Shown piece by piece: positions 6,525-12,967 of a stretch of 15,922 nt of DNA (its first letter is position 1; the number at the start of each line of letters is the position of its first letter). The notes beneath the pieces were generated by a model. That model made no database searches. It saw only the letters and a program-made list of their open reading frames with translations, and was not told the DNA's origin. The DNA lies in contig USOM01000003.1 of the NCBI GenBank assembly GCA_900556345.1, positions 1 to 15,922 on the forward strand. Direction: 5' to 3'. This DNA comes from an uncultured Clostridium sp. GTDB taxonomy: Bacteria; Bacillota; Clostridia; TANB77; CAG-508. The position numbers and the translations under genes are program-made.

Positions 6525-9026
6525 TTATTTTTCCATTATATCAGGATTATCCTCTAAAATCTCTTTAGCTAAATTCTCACTGGTATTAAACAATCTAACA
6601 TATCCATCTAGTGATTTTGCTTTTTCCTTAAGTACATCAACATCAGAATTAACATAAATTTTAGCTTTTCCTTTACCATTTTTAGCTTCTTGAATCAAGT
6701 TAGAAACTGGTGAGTTTCCATCAAAAGCAACAACAACTGAATTTCTTCTTTCAAATATTTCATAATTAAAGCTCTTATAAATTCCAAGTTCTGATGGATC
6801 AGGTGAAACATAAATTCCGCTTAAATCTTGCGAGCTATCTAAGTTTTCCTTAATTTCTTCTGAAACATATTTTGGAACAACAGCTGTAACATCAAACTTT
6901 TTGTTTAATTCCTTTGATATATCTAAAACAGCTCTTTCATATCCTTGCATTTTATGACCAATTAAAATATATGTATTTTTGTTATCAACTTTTTCAAGTA
7001 ATTCTTTTAAAGATTTTTTTATATTTTCATTTGGCATTGTAACTCTACCTTTTGAGTTAAAACTTCCACCTGCTATTATGATTGGAGTTTTATTTTGTGG
7101 TAAATTTACAATTTTCGTTTTAAATACATTATATGAGTTTAGCTTGTTAGCAGATTTAATGTCTATTGCATCTAAATCTATCTCTTTTAGTAATTTTTCT
7201 TCTTCCTCTTTTAACGCTCTCTCAATTGTTCTACCATCTAAAAATTGTTCAAATTTATTTGATTTTTCATCAAAATATACTTTTCTTCTCTCTAATATTT
7301 CGTCTTCAACATTTCTCATTTTGGCAAAATCTGAATCTTTTATATCTAATAAATTTCTTAATGCAATTTGTTCATCAATTGTATCAATTCCGTAGAATCC
7401 GCATCCATCAGTACCTTGAACACATTTTACACCTGAGGCTAAGTATTTTTTCATAGGGTGATTGCCTAAATTTGTTAAATTATTTAGTCTTACATTTGAT
7501 GATAATTGGAATTCTAGAATAACATCTAAATCTTTCATTTTATCAATTATTCTTTTTCCTTCTCTTGTATCTAAGTCTGGAACATATAAACCGTGTCCCA
7601 ACCTTATTTGCGGAGCTTTTTCTCCATTTGGTAAGCATATTTTTATACAGTCTAATGCTTTTTCAATATTATCTTTAAAAGCATCTGTTTCTCCAGCATG
7701 TAATCTTATTGTATATCCATCATCTTCGTATATTGCATATTTTATAATTTCTTCTATTAAATCTGAGAAATCTGTTACATTGTTTATTTCTTCCCCAATT
7801 AAATCCATTCCAACAACATAAGGACTTTTACTTAATGCTTTTATTACTGCCGGGCATTCTTTCACTTGCTCTGGAGTAAATAATGTTCTACTTGCAGCTG
7901 CCAAATATCTTATACTTACACCTGTTTCTTTTTCTATTTGTGGCATTATTTTATGCATTTCTACCAAGTTTTGTATACCTGCTGGACCTTTTTTTGCAAG
8001 TGTTGAATTTGCTATTTCAACATATTTTATACCTTGTTTTTGATATTCTCTTGCAATCCATAATAATTTATCTTGATATAAAGTATTTTCTTTGTATGGA
8101 CTATTCTCATTTTCCATATCTTCTTTCATTTTCTTTAAGGTTTTTCTTATATCATTATCTTCAATTTTTTCTATTTTGTCTAAACTTAATTCTACTTTTT
8201 CATCATCTGGTACTTGTTTTCCTCTTATAATTGCATATCTATAAAGAATTGTTTTTTCAAGGTTTGTAAATACTGATTGTCCATCTTTTGGAAGTACTAA
8301 ACTATTTCTTATTTTTACAATCTTTTCATCTGCATTTTCTAGGTTGTTTAAAATTAAATCTGCCATATTTATTAATGTTTCATCATTTATTTTTCTTTCT
8401 AATTTTTTACCCTCTAATTCTGAATGTTTGTATTCCTTTTCGATTTCTTTTCTCTTTTTTAATAATTCTTTTTCTTGTTTTGCTGTAACTTTTATTCCCA
8501 ATTTTTTTATATAATATAATGAATATCCAATTTGATGTTTTATTCCAAGTGCAATTAATAAATCTGGTTGTAATATTTGGTTTAAGTGTGTATGTAAATC
8601 TGTTCTAAATTTTGATTTCTTTAAAATATATGATTTTATTATTGTTTTTTCTACTGGCAATTTATAGTCTTTTGTTTGTGCCATTAATAATTTTATTATT
8701 GCTGGAATTTTTGCTTTTCTTTCTATTTTTCCATCTGGATAAATATTTGCTATTTTTATTCCACCAAGCCTAAATATGTAAACTTCTTCTCCGTCATCAT
8801 TAATACAAGCTTGCAAAATTCCTGTAATTACTTTCATATCGTTTTCGTCTTTTATTGTTTCTACATTTGCAATCTTTGCTAAATTTGTTATTAAGTTTCC
8901 TGTATGGTGATTTGGTGTTTCTAGAACATAAATTAATTCGTCTGGTTCTTCTGATTTAAATAATTTTACTACTATATCTTTTTCTTTATCTAAATAAAAT
9001 TTGGTGAATAAATTTGGTAAGTTCAT
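6525..9026 (-). CDS. Large three-part adenosine-deaminase-like protein with C-terminal Rossmann/SLOG-like domain
   Basis: A putative zinc nucleoside or nucleotide deaminase of 833 residues, about 2.5 times a normal Add. Residues 1-135 form an unrecognised domain. The metal-dependent hydrolase core runs from about 138 to 560 and holds HTH (His145, His147), HAGE (His443, Glu446), LGHG (His478), EFQLSSN (505-511) and GTD (Asp540). These match the zinc ligands, proton-donor Glu and activating His of adenosine deaminase. A charged helical insert (about 180-320) splits the first and second metal motifs. The usual TDDP reads TDGC, so the Asp that contacts adenine N7 is Gly541. Residues about 640-833 (IIIAGGSFNSKG, YILIGHKMQGYERAV, ELGIYKSFNYEIFERRN, VVAFDG) look like a nucleotide-binding Rossmann fold of the SLOG/DprA kind; that assignment is tentative. 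GGGAGG precedes the ATG. It is not in an operon. The substrate is unknown. Confidence 0.75.
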   Translation of the reverse strand: MNLPNLFTKFYLDKEKDIVVKLFKSEEPDELIYVLETPNHHTGNLITNLAKIANVETIKDENDMKVITGILQACINDDGEEVYIFRLGGIKIANIYPDGKIERKAKIPAIIKLLMAQTKDYKLPVEKTIIKSYILKKSKFRTDLHTHLNQILQPDLLIALGIKHQIGYSLYYIKKLGIKVTAKQEKELLKKRKEIEKEYKHSELEGKKLERKINDETLINMADLILNNLENADEKIVKIRNSLVLPKDGQSVFTNLEKTILYRYAIIRGKQVPDDEKVELSLDKIEKIEDNDIRKTLKKMKEDMENENSPYKENTLYQDKLLWIAREYQKQGIKYVEIANSTLAKKGPAGIQNLVEMHKIMPQIEKETGVSIRYLAAASRTLFTPEQVKECPAVIKALSKSPYVVGMDLIGEEINNVTDFSDLIEEIIKYAIYEDDGYTIRLHAGETDAFKDNIEKALDCIKICLPNGEKAPQIRLGHGLYVPDLDTREGKRIIDKMKDLDVILEFQLSSNVRLNNLTNLGNHPMKKYLASGVKCVQGTDGCGFYGIDTIDEQIALRNLLDIKDSDFAKMRNVEDEILERRKVYFDEKSNKFEQFLDGRTIERALKEEEEKLLKEIDLDAIDIKSANKLNSYNVFKTKIVNLPQNKTPIIIAGGSFNSKGRVTMPNENIKKSLKELLEKVDNKNTYILIGHKMQGYERAVLDISKELNKKFDVTAVVPKYVSEEIKENLDSSQDLSGIYVSPDPSELGIYKSFNYEIFERRNSVVVAFDGNSPVSNLIQEAKNGKGKAKIYVNSDVDVLKEKAKSLDGYVRLFNTSENLAKEILEDNPDIMEK

Positions 9027-9078
9027 GTTATCCTCCCTTTTTTTCTTATTTTTTTCCGTTTTGCTATATTAGTTCATT

Positions 9079-9107
9079 ATTTTATCATATTTCGGAGGAT
9101 TTTTCAA
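9079..9107 (-). promoter_or_regulatory. Promoter of the deaminase-like gene
   Basis: Minus strand: -35 TTGAAA (9102-9107), 17-base spacer, -10 TAAAAT (9079-9084) with an extended TGA just upstream. It lies about 50 bases before the start codon and is a strong match. Confidence 0.7.
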
Positions 9108-9161
9108 GAGATTATGTAAAGTTTTCTGTTTATTAACTGTTTTTTTGTGTTGGGGACAGAG

Positions 9162-9218
9162 TTTTTCTGATTGGGGACGGTTCTTTTTCGGAAAAAGAAC
9201 CGTCCCCAATCAGAAAAA
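9162..9218. repeat. REP-like hairpin element, type A, copy 2
   Basis: Two perfect 27-base arms (9162-9188, 9192-9218) around CGG, identical to 3188-3244. A broken partial copy (TTGGGGACAGAG, 9150-9161) lies directly to its left. Its right end is joined to the T-tract of the ackA terminator, the same arrangement as copy 1 with the guaB terminator. Confidence 0.92.
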
Positions 9219-9248
9219 ACGTATCATTTTCCCAAATAATACGTTTTT
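9215..9248 (-). terminator. Intrinsic terminator of the pta-ackA-ackA unit
   Basis: AAAAACGTAT (9215-9224) pairs with ATACGTTTTT (9239-9248). After one mismatch a further ATTT/AAAT closes a small loop. T-tracts flank it on both strands. It begins 11 bases past the ackA stop (9259). Confidence 0.8.
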
Positions 9249-9258
9249 CATTTTCAAT

Positions 9259-10449
9259 TTATTTAACTAGTCTTTCTGTTTCCTTAGCAATCATCAATTC
9301 CTCGTTTGTAGGAATAACGAAAACTTTAACCTTAGACTCTGGTTTAGAAACTAATTTTTCTTCAGATCTAACATTATTTGCATCTGTATCAATTAAAACA
9401 CCCATAAATTCAAGTTGTTCACAAATCCATTTACGGATATTAATTTGGTTTTCACCAACACCACCAGTAAATACTATATAGTCAATTCCTCTCATTGCAA
9501 CAGCATATTTTGCAATATAGCCAGCAATTGCGTAAGTGAAGCTATCTATAGCAATCTTTGCTCTTTCACTTTCACCATAAGATGCAGCTTCTATTTCTCT
9601 AAAGTCTGGTGCTAAACCTGAAATTCCTTGAACTCCTGATTGTTTATTTAAAACATTTTCAACTTCATCTGCTGATAAATTTTCTTTTTTCATTAAAAAT
9701 GTAACAACAGATGGGTCTAAATCTCCACTTCTTGTAACCATTGGGATTCCTCCAAGTGGTGTTAATCCCATTGATGTATCTATTGATTTTCCGCCATCAA
9801 CTGCACAAATGCTTGAACCTTGGCCCAAGTGGCAAGTTACTATTTTTAGGTCTTTTATGTCTTTGTGTTCAATTTCAGCTAATCTATTTGAAACATACAT
9901 ATGTGATGTTCCGTGGAATCCATATTTTCTTATTCCATATTTTTTGTAGAATTCATAAGGAATTGGATAAATGTAGTGTTCTTTTGGCATTGTTTGATGG
10001 AATGCTGTATCAAATACACCTACCATTGGTTTTCCTGGCATTACTTTTTGGCAAGCCTCTATTCCCATTATTCCAGCTGGATTATGAAGTGGTGCTAAAT
10101 CTGTGCATTCTTTTAGAACTTCTATAACATTTTCATCTATTACAACTGATTCTGCAATTTTTTCTCCACCATGTACTAATCTATGTCCAATTGCACTTAC
10201 TTCGTCTAAGCTATCTATTACCTTGTATTCTGGATTTGTTAATTGTTTTAATGTAAAGTCTATTGCTTCTGTATGGTCCATTGCTACATGGTCTATTCTT
10301 ACTTTTTTTCCACATGCTTTATGTGTTATAAATGCTTCTTTTTCTCCTATTCTTTCATATTTTCCAGATGCTAATACCTCATCTGTTTCCATGTTAATTA
10401 ATTGATACTTTAGTGATGAACTACCACAGTTTAATACTAATATTTTCAT
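9259..10449 (-). CDS. ackA: Acetate kinase, canonical copy
   Basis: Transfers phosphate between acetyl-phosphate and ADP, making acetate and ATP, in the cytosol. The 396 residues are typical of the family. The ASKHA-fold motifs are intact: NCGSSSLK (Asn7), GHRLVHGGE (Arg90), FDTAFHQTMP (Asp147), YGFHGTSH (His179), HLGQGSS (207-213, where many family members have HLGNGSS), RSGDLDPS (Arg240), the ATP-site FTGGVGEN (327-334) and PTNEE (Glu383). GGAAG precedes the ATG. It is the last gene of the pta operon and follows a second ackA paralogue; the 99 bases between them hold a hairpin repeat. Confidence 0.96.
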   Translation of the reverse strand: MKILVLNCGSSSLKYQLINMETDEVLASGKYERIGEKEAFITHKACGKKVRIDHVAMDHTEAIDFTLKQLTNPEYKVIDSLDEVSAIGHRLVHGGEKIAESVVIDENVIEVLKECTDLAPLHNPAGIMGIEACQKVMPGKPMVGVFDTAFHQTMPKEHYIYPIPYEFYKKYGIRKYGFHGTSHMYVSNRLAEIEHKDIKDLKIVTCHLGQGSSICAVDGGKSIDTSMGLTPLGGIPMVTRSGDLDPSVVTFLMKKENLSADEVENVLNKQSGVQGISGLAPDFREIEAASYGESERAKIAIDSFTYAIAGYIAKYAVAMRGIDYIVFTGGVGENQINIRKWICEQLEFMGVLIDTDANNVRSEEKLVSKPESKVKVFVIPTNEELMIAKETERLVK

Positions 10450-10482
10450 TTTTTATTCTTCCTTTCTTTACTTTGACTCATT

Positions 10483-10545
10483 GGCACATTTGGACCGGTT
10501 CTTTTTGGGACATTCAGCCCAAAAAGAACCGGTCCAAATGTGTCC
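10483..10545. repeat. REP-like hairpin element, type B, between the two acetate kinase genes
   Basis: The arms 10483-10509 and 10518-10545 share the core CATTTGGACCGGTTCTTTTT, with an 8-base loop and one extra base in the right arm. GACTCATT (10475-10482) adjoins the left arm and is the reverse complement of the AATGAGTC repeat found beside the 11.8-kb element. No T-tract follows on the minus strand, so it should not terminate the operon, but it could protect mRNA ends or lower expression of the downstream gene. Confidence 0.88.
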
Positions 10546-10548
10546 ATT

Positions 10549-11790
10549 TTATTTTACTAATTCATAAGTTTCTTTCGCAATCATCAATTCCTCATTTGTA
10601 GGTACAACCCAAACCTTAACCTTAGAAGAAGCTTTAGATATTTCTCTTTCCTCGCCTTTAGTTTCTTCATTTGCTTCTAAATCTAAATCAACTCCCAAAA
10701 CGCTTAGATATTCACAGATATGTTTTCTATCAAGCGGGCCTTTTTCTCCAACACCTGCTTCAAATGTTATTACATCAACTCCGCCAATTGCAACTGCACA
10801 TTTTGCAATTTCCTGAGCAACTCTATAATCAAACACATCTAATGCAAGTTTTGCATGATGTCCTCCTGATAGGCTATCTAACTCTATATCTCTAAAGTCT
10901 AAAGATATTCTTGATATTCCATAAACTCCGGATTTTTTGTTAAGCATTTCTTCTACTTCCTCGGCAGTTAATTCTTCATGATCAGTTTTTGCAAGTTCTC
11001 TCACTCCAACTGTTGGTTTTTCTGATTTTTTTATTAAATATGTTATAACAGATGGGTCTAAATCTCCACTTCTTGAGCCCATTGGAATTCCACCTAGTGG
11101 TGTTAATCCCATTGTTGTTTCTTGAGATTTGCCGTCCTTTATAGCACATAAACTTGCCCCTTGACCTAAATGACAACTTATTATTTTTAGGTCTTTTATG
11201 TCTTGGCTCATTAATTGTGCTACACGGTTTGCAACATATTCGTGTGATATTCCGTGGAATCCATATTTTCTTATACCATATTTTTCATAATATTTATATG
11301 GAATTGGATAAATATATTTTTCCTTTGGAATTGTTTGATGAAATGCTGTATCAAATACTGCAACCATCTTCATATTTGGCACTACCTTTTGACAAGCTCT
11401 TATTCCTGCAATTGCATTTGGATTATGAAGTGGTGCTAAATCAGAGCATTTTTCTATTTCTTCTATAACCTCTTCTGTAATTATAACTGGTGTCTTAAAT
11501 TTTTCTCCACCATGTACTACTCTATGTCCTATTCCAGCAAGTTCATCTAGGCTTTTTATAACTCCATAGTGTCTATTTAATATTCTTGATAATATAAACT
11601 GTATCGCCTCTTCGTGATTTCTTACTTCGTGTTCAAATCTACGTTTTACTCCATTTACTTTGTGTGTCAAAAATGAACCTGCTTGGCCTATTCTTTCGAA
11701 ATTTCCTTTTACTAGCATTTTGTCGTTTTCCATATCTATTACTTGATATTTTAGTGACGAGCTTCCTGCGTTTATAACTAGTATTTTCAT
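10549..11790 (-). CDS. ackA: Acetate kinase paralogue with altered ATP-site motif
   Basis: A second acetate/propionate-kinase-family protein of 413 residues, clearly paralogous to the downstream copy along its whole length (NAGSSSLK, GHRVVHGGE, FDTAFHQTIP, HLGQGAS, RSGDLDPS, PTNEELMIAKET). Differences fall at functional places: the phosphate/adenine-site motif is FEAGVGEK (343-350) instead of FTGGVGEN, FHGISH replaces FHGTSH at the His179 loop, GISRISLDFR replaces GISGLAPDFR, and about 17 residues (roughly 256-272) are inserted before the helix leading to NKKSGV. The main catalytic residues Asn7, Arg90, Asp147, His179, Arg240 and the C-terminal Glu remain. It may have a different acyl substrate, a regulatory role or weaker activity; the sequence alone does not decide. 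Confidence 0.9.
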   Translation of the reverse strand: MKILVINAGSSSLKYQVIDMENDKMLVKGNFERIGQAGSFLTHKVNGVKRRFEHEVRNHEEAIQFILSRILNRHYGVIKSLDELAGIGHRVVHGGEKFKTPVIITEEVIEEIEKCSDLAPLHNPNAIAGIRACQKVVPNMKMVAVFDTAFHQTIPKEKYIYPIPYKYYEKYGIRKYGFHGISHEYVANRVAQLMSQDIKDLKIISCHLGQGASLCAIKDGKSQETTMGLTPLGGIPMGSRSGDLDPSVITYLIKKSEKPTVGVRELAKTDHEELTAEEVEEMLNKKSGVYGISRISLDFRDIELDSLSGGHHAKLALDVFDYRVAQEIAKCAVAIGGVDVITFEAGVGEKGPLDRKHICEYLSVLGVDLDLEANEETKGEEREISKASSKVKVWVVPTNEELMIAKETYELVK

Positions 11791-11817
11791 ATTACACCTC
11801 TTTTCTTTTTTGTGGTG

Positions 11818-11907
11818 GACCCATTGGACCGGTTCTTTTTGGGTCCATTTTTACCATTTGAATTTTTTTACAAATTTGGACCCAAAAAGAACCGGTCCCA
11901 ATGGGTC
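11818..11907. repeat. REP-like hairpin element, type C, between pta and the first ackA
   Basis: The arms 11818-11847 and 11877-11907 share CCATTGG(G)ACCGGTTCTTTTT followed by GGGTCCA. They are separated by a 29-base A/T-rich loop, with one base missing in the left arm. It has the same core as the element at 10483-10545 but a longer inner stem and loop. No minus-strand T-tract follows. Confidence 0.88.
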
Positions 11908-11937
11908 GCAATGAGTCACAATGAGTCGCACCAAGTC
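11901..11937. repeat. Short 10-bp tandem repeats beside the type C hairpin
   Basis: ATGGGTCGCA, ATGAGTCACA and ATGAGTCGCA follow one another (11901-11930), with a degenerate fourth CCAAGTC. The first overlaps the end of the hairpin arm. The related string GACTCATT flanks the element at 10.48 kb. Confidence 0.75.
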
Positions 11938-11950
11938 TTGCTACCACGAA

Positions 11951-12952
11951 TTACTCCTGTGCCTGAACCGCAGTTATAGCAACAACCCCAACAATGTCAT
12001 CTGCAGAGCATCCACGAGATAAATCATTAACAGGTTTTGCAATACCTTGGCAAAGTGGTCCATAAGCTTCAGCTTTTGCCAATCTTTGAACTAATTTGTA
12101 CCCAATATTTCCGGCATCTAAGTCTGGGAATATAAGTACATTTGCCTCTCCTTTTAATGGACTATCTGGAGCTTTAGAAGCTGCTATTTCTGGTACTATT
12201 GCAGCATCTAATTGAAGTTCTCCATCTACCATTAAATTAGTTTCCTTTTCTTTTACCAATTCTGTTGCTTCTATTACTTTTTCTGTTAATTCAGATTTTG
12301 CACTTCCTTTTGTAGAATATGAAAGCATTGCTACTTTTGCTTCTTTCCTAACCAGTTGCTCAAAACTTTTTGATGATGATATTGCAATTTCTGATAATTC
12401 GTCTGCTGTTGGATTTTGATTTAATCCACTATCACCAAATATGAATGTTCCATTTTCTCCATATTCACAATCTGGTACACACATTACGAAAAATGCTGAT
12501 ACAAGCTTTGTTCCTGGTTTTGTTTTTAATATTTGAAGTGCTGGTCTTAAAGTATTTGCTGTTGAATGAGCTGCTCCTGATACTAAACCATCTGCTCTTG
12601 AATTTTCATCTTTTAGCATCATCATTCCAAAATATATTGGCTCTTTTAATAATTCTTCTGCTTGTTCTAAAGTCATTCCTTTATTTTTTCTAAGCTCATA
12701 TAATTTTTGTTTGTATTCTTCTTTTTTGTCAGATGTAAGTGGATTTATAATATCCACTCCATCTAAATCAATTTTATTTTTTGAGCTATCTTCTTTTATT
12801 TTCTCCTCGTCTCCTAAAAGGATAACTTTTGCAAATCCTTGTTTTATTACCTTACTTGCAGCTTCTAATACTCTCTTATCCTCTGCTTCTGGTAAAATTA
12901 TTGTTTTTTTATCCTCTTTTGCTCTATTTTTTATTTCTTCTATAAATGACAT
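11951..12952 (-). CDS. pta: Phosphate acetyltransferase (phosphotransacetylase)
   Basis: Converts acetyl-CoA and phosphate to acetyl-phosphate and CoA, supplying the acetate kinases encoded just downstream; cytosolic. At 333 residues it is the short, single-domain type. The family signatures are continuous: TIILPEAEDKRVLEAA (17-32), the catalytic segment DGLVSGAAHSTANTLRP (121-137), FGDSGLNQNPTADELSEIA (172-190), YSTKGSAKS (212-220), DGELQLDAA (243-251) and FPDLDAGNIGYKLVQRLA. No N-terminal DRTGG or P-loop domain is present. AGGAG (12959-12963) lies 6 bases before the ATG, and the upstream gene stops only 15 bases away, so the two are probably co-transcribed. Confidence 0.97.
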   Translation of the reverse strand: MSFIEEIKNRAKEDKKTIILPEAEDKRVLEAASKVIKQGFAKVILLGDEEKIKEDSSKNKIDLDGVDIINPLTSDKKEEYKQKLYELRKNKGMTLEQAEELLKEPIYFGMMMLKDENSRADGLVSGAAHSTANTLRPALQILKTKPGTKLVSAFFVMCVPDCEYGENGTFIFGDSGLNQNPTADELSEIAISSSKSFEQLVRKEAKVAMLSYSTKGSAKSELTEKVIEATELVKEKETNLMVDGELQLDAAIVPEIAASKAPDSPLKGEANVLIFPDLDAGNIGYKLVQRLAKAEAYGPLCQGIAKPVNDLSRGCSADDIVGVVAITAVQAQE

Positions 12953-12967
12953 TTTTTTCTCCTTTCA

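Noticed and set aside
6525..9026. RADAR defence system (large adenosine deaminase RdrB)
   Set aside because: Size and deaminase motifs are suggestive, but no RdrA-type AAA+ ATPase or other defence gene is adjacent, and the flanking genes are metabolic.
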